A model generated the notes under the pieces. That model worked only from the letters and a program-made list of their open reading frames with translations, was not told the DNA's origin and made no database searches. Positions 16,701 through 23,305 of a stretch of DNA of 37,669 nt are shown here, piece after piece. Origin of the DNA: an uncultured Pelagibacteraceae bacterium (lineage in GTDB: Bacteria; Pseudomonadota; Alphaproteobacteria; Pelagibacterales; AG-422-B15); contig CACIWK010000001.1 in NCBI GenBank assembly GCA_902590345.1, positions 104,341 through 142,009 on the forward strand, written 5' to 3'. Every line of letters begins with the position of its first letter. Positions within the stretch are counted from its first letter, which is position 1. A program made the position numbers and the translations under genes.

Positions 16701-17805
16701 ACTCAAAATCCCTTTTACCAACTTTCTGGGCGCTCATCGTAGGATAGGCAGAGCTTCCCTTATCCGTATAACCAGACATAAAAATTGTGTTATCAGGTAT
16801 CGTAAACACACCTAAAATTTCATAAGTAAAATCAACTATACCTCGCGCACTCGATCCTCGTCGATTGATTTCATCATTCAGATAGACCATATACACGTTT
16901 ACCGGTCCATCTGTATCTGGATCCCAACTGTTTACAGCCACACCAACATCAAAGTTCAGTGTACTACCAGTAGTCACATCAGCTTTTTCCTGTGTGATGA
17001 TCCATCGATCACTGCTATCCTGTTGTCCGTTCTTATTGCCAGAGAAATTTCCACCACCTGCTTTTAAATTTGTCGCTCCGTGTATTTCAACTGCATTTTG
17101 AACAGCTGTTACATCGTTGCTTAAAGAATGATTATAATTAATGACTTCTACGTTTCGAGTTTCTACAATTCCAACATGTTTCTCTAGATCCCAATCTCCA
17201 CCTTGACCAGTAATATCGTCTGATGCTGCGATATCCGCTTGAGTTATATCAGCGAGTTGTTTAATGAAGATTTCTCCATTTAGATCAGCCGCAACATTAC
17301 AACCATAAAACAAGATATCACCTTGCTCGGTTAAACTTAAACCAATAGTTTTTAACGTATCTCTGTAAGTATCAATCGTATCACTGTTTAAAACAGCCGT
17401 TCCAAATGCTATTTGCCCGACACTACCATGACCGATGATATGTAACGCATCAACATCTGACTCGTTGGATAAAATATTTTCAATTTCAGCAAAGCCATCC
17501 TGTTCACTTTGAATGATATGCACTTCAGTGTTGTCATCAAAACTTTCAATTAAAACTTCAATATCATCAACCGCACTGTCAATGAAGACGAATTGTTTTG
17601 TTCGTGTGTTTTGATTAATACTTTCACGATTTACAAATGGAAGTTTTGTATCTTGGTCAGTTTTAAAATTATTTTCTTTTGATTTTTTATCTAAATCAGT
17701 CTTGTTCAAATTTACTAAATCGTCGATGGTATCAATTGCAGTTGCAACCGCTGCTCCATCGAGCATCATGCGTGGTTCGAGTGCCTGAATTAGTTTTTTA
17801 GTCAT
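10729..17805 (-). CDS. Giant surface/secreted protein: LEPR-type leader, DUF4347-like domain, 12 VCBS/cadherin-like repeats
   Basis: 2358 aa, acidic, with no Sec signal peptide. Residues 9-16 carry LEPRMMLD, the N-terminal LEPR-xLL motif seen on many giant extracellular proteins. Residues about 70-225 look like DUF4347, with IGHG (about 124-127) and YGCN (about 167-170), a His/Cys layout like clan CD peptidases. Residues about 230-415 are an unassigned beta-rich domain. Residues about 418-1900 hold twelve VCBS/cadherin-like repeats (core TYGTLT...GSYTY...FTYTV.D...ITITG). A cadherin/Ig-like domain follows, then two units with LPxWIxxxPETG. No RTX glycine-rich nonapeptides are present. It is first in the operon with the adaptor and M50 genes and is probably their cargo, likely an adhesin. 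No clear Shine-Dalgarno precedes the ATG. Confidence 0.9.
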   Translation of the reverse strand: MTKKLIQALEPRMMLDGAAVATAIDTIDDLVNLNKTDLDKKSKENNFKTDQDTKLPFVNRESINQNTRTKQFVFIDSAVDDIEVLIESFDDNTEVHIIQSEQDGFAEIENILSNESDVDALHIIGHGSVGQIAFGTAVLNSDTIDTYRDTLKTIGLSLTEQGDILFYGCNVAADLNGEIFIKQLADITQADIAASDDITGQGGDWDLEKHVGIVETRNVEVINYNHSLSNDVTAVQNAVEIHGATNLKAGGGNFSGNKNGQQDSSDRWIITQEKADVTTGSTLNFDVGVAVNSWDPDTDGPVNVYMVYLNDEINRRGSSARGIVDFTYEILGVFTIPDNTIFMSGYTDKGSSAYPTMSAQKVGKRDFEYSGGAPGSLTSGSDGWQVSNSNKRITLSADNGEKGDFIRVVTRAATTNNAPVGNNDAGYINEDATLSVTDGASANDATPDASGEHTGDVLLNDTDADGDTLTVSAIAGGSLGSPVDGTYGTLTILSDGSYTYIANKDAADQLDPGETDTDSFTYTVTDQTDTATATITITIAGLNDPITAINDTDSVNEDATITRSVSDTQELDHDDTDPDGDDVSGSFTITAIRTGRESSSSGATVGTVGQALNGTYGVLTVNANGSYTYVANGRSEDTLAAGATAIDYFTYTVRDHTSSPNDTDTAELAITVTGVGPSASNDTGSVNENATLSANAGAGVIANDTGGDTENLAVTEISSNSTGNSGNATQGVLGTYGTLTVAADGSYTYVANTAAAEALDLNDSVTDIFTYTVKDDNGVNEDTATLTITITGLDDDPVGNNDAGAVNEDKTLTVSAGSGVLSNDTDADASASLTVSAIAGGTVGQAVTGNHGTLTLAADGSYTYVADQSDADALAVDATGTDTFTYTVSDGGGTTNTADLVITITGVGPQAVADTGAVNENATLTVNEASGVIDNDDDNASFDVESLAVTGINHAVTGNSGNATDAVTGTYGVLTMAANGSYQYVANQAAAEALDPSETVDDVFTYTVKDDADKNASIATLTITVTGINDDITAVDDTDAVNAGSTITRSESDTQELDHDDTDPDGDDVSGNFTITAVSHASGSLIIGQEYTTSKGRITINANGSYTYIADQNDSTSLANLATTTDVFTYTVRDHASSPNDTDTATLTITITGSNNTPPVADDVAVDGNPATGYITEDQTLTVGDGSTGVSGTDGNKNNESGDNTGDVLNNDTDVDGDTLTVSAISGGSVGGAATGTYGTLTIQSTGNYTYNANNANSIAKDATATDVFTYTVSDGNGGTDTATITITILGVNDAPSASNDTNAVDEDATASKNAGAGVLSNDSDADTGSSMTVTGITGASAGSVGGSTDGTYGTLTLNSDGSYSYTADKAAADALAHNATANDVFTYTVTDNEGATATATLTITVTGKGPVGSADTATATESQTLTVNEAGGVLTNDSGGDTESLAVTNISSGGTGNTGTAGQGVLGTYGTLTIAADGSYTYTPNTAAAEALDGGDTVTEVFTYTVKDDDDKNSSTATLTFTINGANDAIVAVDDTDSVNEDATVTRLISDDQELDHDDTDVDGDDTSGNFTITDIRTGPKDGTGTDGTVGVALTGEFGTLTVNADGSYTYVADQDKSDQLVTNQTGTDIFTYTVSDGTETSTGQLTFTVTGINDNDPVAVDDTDTVNRDATITRATGTALAINADDTDADGETLTISEVRTGQVEGGGRGGADSVGTTLVGTYGTLTLNADGSYTYTADQDAANSLKRGDSAVDHFNYTVTDGTRTDIGVISITVNGISDPPVPVDDTLDIGAGAQTDKDATEGVLINDTDPDGDTLTVNTIRTGEETGTGTSGTIGSPLSGTYGDLTMNADGSYSYSADNAKELNPGETATEYFTYTATDGESSVEAQIAITVTGKNDPPEVVNPVILPTYVTGQKITLRHKPIFDDPDSGAFDITEYKIIDPETEAETSLPDGLRLRENKLTGRIDTPGTYSITIRAIDGAGLYVDYTFDIKIIPDVIVVEPTDPELPPQEFDLQPVKKIKVNPAKSGEITNELNIIDNDGFTLDTISIADTASLSKPLKFNGGLRLMDAVANETTGSEDTDLRVGVKLNDDNQKNVELYTGQLSNGEALPEWIKVNPETGETTAEMPDGVEEVEVQLVALDKDGNTRDINIVLDKAKIKGDQDFTRGFVDQTRVVVDNDANVNLIRENNNASSNTANNNLNAQTDFDGTMKLSSLQMDAGQFTVDVIDDNQSNVKMYKAELKGGGALPDWITIDPETGKIAADPSKGRTGSAAPAFLTESLQVLELKIIAEDEDGKERVIEVEIDLNEITETESDGENSTTNDEVSFIPLDEQLKLHAKAADSYGEKIVSLVS
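12105..16555 (-). repeat. Twelve tandem VCBS/cadherin-like repeat modules (coding)
   Basis: Imperfect tandem units averaging about 370 bp encode residues about 418-1900 of the giant protein. By sequence between the conserved blocks the modules fall into types. Repeats 2, 6 and 10 share TQELDHDDTDPDGDD-like blocks. Repeats 3, 5 and 9 share ESLAVT...AAAEALD...TVKDD. Repeats 4 and 8 share SNDTDAD-type blocks. Repeats 1 and 7 share GDVLxNDTDxDGDTLTVSAI. Repeats 11 and 12 are a further type. The order is therefore A-B-C-D-C-B-A-D-C-B-E-E, suggesting past duplication and shuffling. Bounds are approximate. Confidence 0.85.
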
Positions 17806-17871
17806 GTTAATTTATATAAATAAAATTTAGTAATTTATTGATAAATATACCTTTTCTATATACAGCAGTAA

Positions 17872-17888
17872 TGCTACCAAATGTAGCA
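17872..17888. promoter_or_regulatory. Inverted repeat TGCTAC-N5-GTAGCA in divergent promoter region
   Basis: A perfect 6-bp inverted repeat with a 5-bp spacer, 67-83 bp upstream of the giant-protein start and between the two divergent promoters. It could be an operator or a small hairpin in the operon leader. Nothing else in the window that I saw matches it. Confidence 0.35.
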
Positions 17889-17902
17889 AGATCGCAAAAA
17901 AA

Positions 17903-17915
17903 ACCCAAAATGGGC
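17903..17915 (+). promoter_or_regulatory. Candidate operator: ACCCA-AAA-TGGG element (site 1)
   Basis: ACCCAAAATGGGC differs from the element at 21904-21916 at only 2 of 13 positions. Read toward the TolC-like gene the order is GC, A8 tract, inverted repeat, then TATATA (17919-17924). The other site reads GC, A6 tract, inverted repeat, TATAAT toward the regulator gene. It is centred between the divergent start codons (98 bp from 17805, about 97 bp from 18013). No good -35 hexamer is evident here. Confidence 0.5.
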
Positions 17916-17992
17916 GGTTATATATACACAGAAATTACTAAAGTTTGGTATTACTTGCGCCGGATACGGTTACCCGTTAATACAGTATCTTG

Positions 17993-18006
17993 GTTTTTAT
18001 AAAAAC
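17993..18006. promoter_or_regulatory. 14-bp perfect palindrome ahead of the TolC-like start codon
   Basis: GTTTTTATAAAAAC is self-complementary and ends 6 bp before the ATG at 18013, where a ribosome-binding site would be expected; none is seen. It could fold over the initiation region or simply be an AT-rich coincidence. Confidence 0.25.
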
Positions 18007-18012
18007 AGCTAA

Positions 18013-20835
18013 ATGGTCAACCCAATAAAAAAATTATTTATAGTTTTCATATGTTTGGCGCTCGTTGCTTGTGCACGATCTCCAAAAGTAATTGATGCAG
18101 AGTCACTAAGTATTTCAATTGCTGAAGAGATTGCTGAACTTGAAATTGACGCATCGTTAAAAAATATTGATTTGCATACTGCAATTGCAATTGCTGTTAG
18201 AAATAATCGCGATTTAAGAATAAGCGTTATGGAGTCTGCGCTCTCTCAAAGCCAAAGAGACTTACAAAAATTCGATATGCTTCCTGACATTGCACTCAAC
18301 GCAGGTTACTCTGAGTTCACTGAACTGCAACCATCAACAAGTCAGAGTGCTGACAATGACATGGGTGATGTAAATGCTTTAGATGGAACAGAATCTTACA
18401 CCATTTCAAGAGGAAAAGGATTAGAAACCAGAAACATTGAGTTCACTTGGAACGCCCTGGACTTTGGTCTCTCTTATATAAGAGCTGGGCAACAAGCAGA
18501 TAGATATCTAATTGCCAAAGAACTTGAGAGAAAAGCAATTCAAAATATTACTCGAGACATCATTAGATCTTACTGGAAAGCACAAGCATCTGAAAATCTT
18601 CTTGAAAAGCTTAACCCTCTCTTGAAAAGAGTGGAAGACGCGCTTGCTGACTCACAATACATCGAAGAACTTTTAATTTCAGCTCCAATGGACTCATTGC
18701 TATATCAAAAAGAGTTACTTGATGTTCAACGAACACTTCAAACACAACAACGAGCTCTGATAAATTCTAAAAATGAGCTTGCAACTTTGATGGGACTCTT
18801 GCCAGGTGAAAAGTTTACACTTGCTGACAATGATACATATTTAACCAATATCAATATGGATATACAGTCTATGGAAGAAATTGCTCTTCTTTCAAGACCT
18901 GAGCTGATGGAAAGCCGTTACCAGAAAAGAATTTCAAGCAAGGATACACGTGCAGCAATGTTGGCTCTCATTCCAAGCTTAAAATTTAATGCGGCTTATG
19001 GATACACTGATAATGACCTCCTTCTAAATCAAGATACGACAGAATATGGAGCATCAATCGGTGGCAATCTATTTGACATCTTCTCAATTGGCGCAACTAG
19101 AAAAGCTTCTAAGGCTAATGAAGAACTCATCGCAGAGAGACACTTAGCAATTGCAATGACTGTACTTTCTCAAGTCCATTTATCGAATATCAATTATGAC
19201 CTAGCTATTGAGGAATATGACACAGCGCAAAGATATTTGGATGTGGCTCAAAGAATAAGTAAACAAGTCCAAAATGCCCAGAAAGTCTCAAGATTTGGTG
19301 AGCTTGAAGTTATTCGAGAAGAAGCGAGTCTTTTAGTTGCAGAGCTAAGAAAAGATTTAGCCTTCTCTGAAATGCAGCACAGTATCGGTCAGATTTATGC
19401 ATCAATTGGTAAAGACATTTTGCCAGCAGATCATCAAAATCTATCAATCGAGGACTTAGGTAATAGCATAAAAGCCAATCTAGCTGAGTGGGGCGTAACT
19501 TATCAGGCAGCAGTTAATATTCCTTTGAATGATCAAAACCCACAACTTCTAGTAATCACAGACCCGATTAATACAAAACAATCTAGTAACAAATTTAAGA
19601 TATCAAAAGATACATTTGATATTACTGGTCCAGGTAAATTAAGATACTCGGTAACGCAAGAAGATGGTAGTGATTTGCCTAGATGGCTTGCTTTCCTCAC
19701 ATCAGATTTATCAATAGTTGGTAACCCACCAGAGGATGTATCAGGTATAAAACTTAAAATGACAGTTGCAAATGCCCTAGTATCAGCTGAGGATAACTTT
19801 GTTCTAAGATTTGTTGATGAAGAAACTTTCCTCGCAAATGAAAGTCAGAAAGCAAGAGAAGAACTTGCGCGGATGACAAGGTTAAGTAATGAAGATGAAG
19901 TATTGCCGGATGAAGAAGTGGAAGCAGTTTCAGTTGAAACTGTTGAAGTTGAAGATCAAATGGAAGTAGAAGAAACAACATCTGAACCAATTGAGGCAGA
20001 ATATGAGTTTAGTAATGTATCAGCTGAAGAACTAAATGACCTTCTAGACTCGGTTGATCAGTTGCTTGAAGGATCACTTGACCAATTGAATGAAGAACAG
20101 GACTCACTAGAATTTAATAATCAAATCTTTGATGAAACTGCCAGTGCCAATAAAAATGACGAAGTTATAAATGCAAATGAAACAAGTGCTAATGCAGTTG
20201 AAGAAAATAATATTTTGCCAACAAAAAAAATTATTCAAGAAAACGAGAAGCTTTTAGCTGAGAATGAGGAACTTCTCGCTAAGAATGAGGAACTGCTTTC
20301 CGAAACTGCTGAAACAAAAGAAGAATTAGCTCAATTAATTGAAGAAAATAAACAAAAAGAGTTAGAAGAAAAAGCTGCTCAAGAAGCACTTGAAGAAAAG
20401 TTAGCTAAAGAGGCTGAAGAAGCTTTAGAAAATTTAAATGAACTTGTCGATACAAGTATTGATACTGAAACTAATTCTTTCAGTGCTCAAGCAAGTGAAG
20501 TGCCAGCTGAAAATGACAATGATCTTTCTGAAAGTTCATCAAATGCAGAGTATGCTTATATTAAGATCGGGTCATATAAACGAGGAAATTCAGCGAATAG
20601 CTTAATGAATTACATATACGATTTAATGGGCTTTGATACCCGTTTCCTCAAATATGATATTAATGTAGAAAAATTTGATAAAAATGACTTTTCGGTAGTA
20701 ATCGGCCCAGTGCCAATGGGTGAGGCAAAATCAATGCTCGAAGAACTTGATACTCAATTAAGTTCAGAGAATAGTTCAATTGTTGACGCTGAGCTTACTT
20801 GTAATGAAGAAGTCATTCTAATGTGTTCAATTTAA
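18013..20835 (+). CDS. TolC-family outer-membrane lipoprotein with Ig-like, coiled-coil and SPOR extension
   Basis: 940 aa, twice the usual length of a TolC/NodT channel (about 450-500). A lipoprotein signal ends in lipobox LVAC (Cys20). Residues about 50-470 have the paired TolC repeats with long helices. Residues about 505-610 form a cadherin/dystroglycan-like Ig domain (GPGKLRYSVTQEDGSDLPRW), similar in layout to the C-terminal units of the giant protein. An acidic stretch (610-730) and a Glu-rich coiled coil (about 732-811) follow. A SPOR-like domain ends the protein (about 846-916, YIKIGSYKRGNSAN ... DFSVVIGP). SPOR domains bind denuded peptidoglycan. It is divergent from the cargo operon and is its likely outer-membrane exit. 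The 3' end overlaps the convergent regulator gene by 3 bp. Confidence 0.88.
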   Translation: MVNPIKKLFIVFICLALVACARSPKVIDAESLSISIAEEIAELEIDASLKNIDLHTAIAIAVRNNRDLRISVMESALSQSQRDLQKFDMLPDIALNAGYSEFTELQPSTSQSADNDMGDVNALDGTESYTISRGKGLETRNIEFTWNALDFGLSYIRAGQQADRYLIAKELERKAIQNITRDIIRSYWKAQASENLLEKLNPLLKRVEDALADSQYIEELLISAPMDSLLYQKELLDVQRTLQTQQRALINSKNELATLMGLLPGEKFTLADNDTYLTNINMDIQSMEEIALLSRPELMESRYQKRISSKDTRAAMLALIPSLKFNAAYGYTDNDLLLNQDTTEYGASIGGNLFDIFSIGATRKASKANEELIAERHLAIAMTVLSQVHLSNINYDLAIEEYDTAQRYLDVAQRISKQVQNAQKVSRFGELEVIREEASLLVAELRKDLAFSEMQHSIGQIYASIGKDILPADHQNLSIEDLGNSIKANLAEWGVTYQAAVNIPLNDQNPQLLVITDPINTKQSSNKFKISKDTFDITGPGKLRYSVTQEDGSDLPRWLAFLTSDLSIVGNPPEDVSGIKLKMTVANALVSAEDNFVLRFVDEETFLANESQKAREELARMTRLSNEDEVLPDEEVEAVSVETVEVEDQMEVEETTSEPIEAEYEFSNVSAEELNDLLDSVDQLLEGSLDQLNEEQDSLEFNNQIFDETASANKNDEVINANETSANAVEENNILPTKKIIQENEKLLAENEELLAKNEELLSETAETKEELAQLIEENKQKELEEKAAQEALEEKLAKEAEEALENLNELVDTSIDTETNSFSAQASEVPAENDNDLSESSSNAEYAYIKIGSYKRGNSANSLMNYIYDLMGFDTRFLKYDINVEKFDKNDFSVVIGPVPMGEAKSMLEELDTQLSSENSSIVDAELTCNEEVILMCSI

Positions 20836-21893
20836 TTCGTTAAATCCTCATAAATATTGAAATAAAAGTTCATCATTTCAGTAAAAGTTAATTCTTTAAA
20901 TTTTAAAAAAATATCTACCTCTCCATTGAGTTTTGGGTAATTAACTCGGTAAATATTTCTCCCTTTTTTTTCAAGATGTTTCAATTCAATTAATTTCTTA
21001 CTAGATCGTCTTACAGTTTCACGCGGCATTTTTGCTGCCTCAGAAATTGAAGATAGGTTTGTTGGAAGAAGATGTCCACTCTCATATAAATCTTCAATAG
21101 ATTTATACTTTAATATACCGTGTCTGTTTTTAAAATATACTGCAGCTGAGAGTATTATGCGATCGGCCGGTAAAAGTGATTGATCGCTTCCTTCTAAAGT
21201 AAGTATCCTTACCCAGAAGTGATATAAATGTAATCGCACTCTATTCCATTTTGGCTGAGAAAATTTTTTTGTATTGATTGAAGTCAGGGGCTTTAAATTA
21301 AAATTGATTTTAAAATAATCTTCTAAATTTACTATAAAATCGCTTAATGAGCGCATGACTGATTTATAGATATTACTCAATGAATTCGTAAATATATATG
21401 CTTGATAAGCCTCAAAATTTACAAGGTATCCATATTTAGAGTCCTTAGTTATTAAATCACTTTCTAAAACTGAATTTAAATATCTTCTCATACTTTCTTT
21501 TGGAATATTGAAATGAGTTGAAAGTGAACTGATCGTAATTTTTTTACCAATGAATTGACTAAACGATGACTGATAAATTGAATTATTAAGAAAATCTTCT
21601 GGATGCATTGCTAAAATTTCATTTCTATGTTCTTTAAATAAATTTTCATCGTGATATGCGTTTGTAAATGAAAAAAGTATTATAAAAGACAAAATAGCAA
21701 TGACTTCATCTTGTAGTCTTTGATCTTTTGTAATCCAGCCTGTTGGACTATCTTCCCAATCTGACGGTTCGTGAATAAATAGATTTTGATGACGAGATAG
21801 TTGAATTAACAATAAGAGTGCAAGTTGGTCATTGTCCAATTTTAAGGTGTGCTCAATGACAGAGTCTCGAATTTTTTTTAAATTAGGATTCAT
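20832..21893 (-). CDS. Putative DNA-binding regulator with two helix-turn-helix segments
   Basis: 353 aa, not assigned to a family I recognise. Two segments look like winged helix-turn-helix units. One is about residues 118-160 (ISSLSTHFNIPKESMRRYLN, then a hydrophobic wing ending GYLVNF). The other is about 280-320 (ISEAAKMPRETVRRSSKKL, then GRNIYRVNY). Both have the pattern P-[KR]-E-[ST]-[MV]-R-R in the recognition helix, so they look like an internal duplication. It has no membrane span or receiver domain. It is convergent with the TolC-like gene and its own promoter carries the same inverted-repeat element as the export-locus promoter region. This makes it a candidate autoregulated controller of that locus (inference). 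A leaderless transcript is likely, since TATAAT lies 6 bp before the ATG. Confidence 0.75.
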   Translation of the reverse strand: MNPNLKKIRDSVIEHTLKLDNDQLALLLLIQLSRHQNLFIHEPSDWEDSPTGWITKDQRLQDEVIAILSFIILFSFTNAYHDENLFKEHRNEILAMHPEDFLNNSIYQSSFSQFIGKKITISSLSTHFNIPKESMRRYLNSVLESDLITKDSKYGYLVNFEAYQAYIFTNSLSNIYKSVMRSLSDFIVNLEDYFKINFNLKPLTSINTKKFSQPKWNRVRLHLYHFWVRILTLEGSDQSLLPADRIILSAAVYFKNRHGILKYKSIEDLYESGHLLPTNLSSISEAAKMPRETVRRSSKKLIELKHLEKKGRNIYRVNYPKLNGEVDIFLKFKELTFTEMMNFYFNIYEDLTN

Positions 21894-21898
21894 TATTA

Positions 21899-21927
21899 AT
21901 TATACCCAATATGGGTTTTTTGCTCAA
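21899..21927 (-). promoter_or_regulatory. Predicted promoter of the regulator gene with embedded operator
   Basis: On the minus strand, TTGAGC (21922-21927) and TATAAT (21899-21904) are separated by exactly 17 bp, a good sigma-70-like pair. The -10 ends 6 bp before the ATG at 21893, so transcription would begin at or next to the start codon; no Shine-Dalgarno is present. The inverted repeat occupies most of the spacer. Confidence 0.55.
21904..21916 (-). promoter_or_regulatory. Candidate operator: ACCCA-ATA-TGGGT inverted repeat (site 2)
   Basis: A perfect 5-bp inverted repeat with a 3-bp spacer lies between the -35 and -10 of the regulator gene, a classical position for a repressor. It matches site 1 at 17903-17915, including the neighbouring A/T tract and GC. 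It is also 68-80 bp upstream of the divergent glutamine synthetase start. Confidence 0.55.
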
Positions 21928-21983
21928 ATATCAATAAACATTTACCTATTGAATAATCATCATTGCTGCGCATAATTCTTTTC

Positions 21984-23303
21984 ATGGTAAAAAGCTTAGA
22001 AAAAATCGCAAAGCAAAAGAAAATCAGATACTTCCTTGTCACATTTGCTGATCTTTTTGGGGTACAAAGGGCAAAACTCGTACCATCTCGAGCTATTGGC
22101 GAAATGCAGAAAACAGGCGCGGGCTTTGGTGGATTTGCAACTCACTTGGATCTTTCATTTTCTGAACCCGATATGTTTGCATTACCTGACCCAGACAGCC
22201 TCATTCAATTACCTTGGCAACCTGATGTTGGCTGGTTAGCAAGTGACCTGGTCATGAACAATAAATTGATGGATCAGTGTCCCCGTGTGATTTTAAAAAA
22301 CCAAATTGAAAATTTAGATAAGTTAGACCTTACGATGAAGACTGGCGTTGAATGTGAATTTTTTATCTTAAATGAAGATGGCAGTGAAGTCGCTGACACT
22401 CGCGATGATGCTTTAAAGCCTTGCTATGATGTGGCCGCTTTAATGAGACGCTTTGATGTGTTAAGTGAAATTTGTGACTCCATGATTAAACTGGGCTGGA
22501 ACCCTTATCAAAATGACCACGAAGATGCTAATGGTCAGTTTGAAATGAATTGGGATTTTACAGATTGTCTCACAACTGCAGATCGTCACGTATTTTTTAA
22601 GTTTATGGTAAAATCGATTGCTGAAAAGCATGGATTGAGGGCGACATTTATGCCCAAGCCATTTACTCAACTGACAGGCAATGGTTGTCATGCACATGTG
22701 TCAGTATGGGATAAAAAAAAGAAAAAAAACTTATTTCAGGATTCTTCTGATCAATTAGGTCTATCAAAAATGGGTTATCAATTCATTGGTGGTATAATGA
22801 AATCAGTAGACTCTTTTGCTGCATGGTTAAATCCGTGTCTTAACAGTTATGAACGATTAAATGCAAAAACAACAAATTCTGGGTCAACTTATTCTCCAAC
22901 TGCCGTGACGTACTCAGGAAATAACCGTACACACATGATACGAATTCCAGATGAAGGACGATTTGAATTTAGAGCTGCAGATGGCGCTGTTAACCCTTAC
23001 CTGCTGCAATCAGGAATTATAGCAATGGGTCTCGATGGAATGAAAAACAAACGTAGCCCTGGAAAACGCCTTGATATAAATATGTATACACAGGGTCACA
23101 AACTAAAAAGGGTGAAAAAACTACCTAACAGTCTAGAGCAAGCTATAAAAAAATTTAGTAATGACGCTGTTGTTAAGAAGTCAATCGGCGCAAAAGTTGT
23201 CTCGAAATATGTAAAATTAAAGAAACGTGAATTAAAAGAATTTAGTCAAGTACGTGAAGCAAACAAAGCGAGCTGGATACGTAAGAATATAATTGATTGT
23301 TAA
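21984..23303 (+). CDS. glnT: Type III glutamine synthetase-family enzyme (GlnT-like)
   Basis: A glutamine synthetase-fold ATP-dependent ligase of the GlnT/type III group. It couples glutamate to ammonia or to an amine to form a gamma-glutamyl amide in the cytoplasm. Seen are GVECEFFIL (metal-binding Glu), NDHEDANGQFEMNW (metal/glutamate site), GNGCHAHVSVW (ATP/metal site), NSYERLN, NNRTHMIRIP and RFEFRAADGAVNPYL (phosphate and C-terminal metal site). The frame opens at a TTG at 21963, but the ATG at 21984 is chosen because the preceding seven codons look non-conserved. That gives 439 aa, close to the group's usual 430-450. True substrates may be amines such as polyamines or methylamine; this cannot be decided here. 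It is convergent with the dioxygenase gene. Confidence 0.88.
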   Translation: MVKSLEKIAKQKKIRYFLVTFADLFGVQRAKLVPSRAIGEMQKTGAGFGGFATHLDLSFSEPDMFALPDPDSLIQLPWQPDVGWLASDLVMNNKLMDQCPRVILKNQIENLDKLDLTMKTGVECEFFILNEDGSEVADTRDDALKPCYDVAALMRRFDVLSEICDSMIKLGWNPYQNDHEDANGQFEMNWDFTDCLTTADRHVFFKFMVKSIAEKHGLRATFMPKPFTQLTGNGCHAHVSVWDKKKKKNLFQDSSDQLGLSKMGYQFIGGIMKSVDSFAAWLNPCLNSYERLNAKTTNSGSTYSPTAVTYSGNNRTHMIRIPDEGRFEFRAADGAVNPYLLQSGIIAMGLDGMKNKRSPGKRLDINMYTQGHKLKRVKKLPNSLEQAIKKFSNDAVVKKSIGAKVVSKYVKLKKRELKEFSQVREANKASWIRKNIIDC

Positions 23304-23305
23304 AT

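Noticed and set aside
10729..17805. Classical RTX toxin or adhesin with C-terminal type I signal
   Set aside because: No GGxGxDxUx nonapeptides are seen, and the C-terminal region is Ig-like with an ordinary end. An N-terminal LEPR motif is present instead.
21963..21983. TTG start for the glutamine synthetase gene
   Set aside because: The extra seven codons look unconserved and lack a ribosome site. The ATG at 21984 gives the normal family length and beginning.
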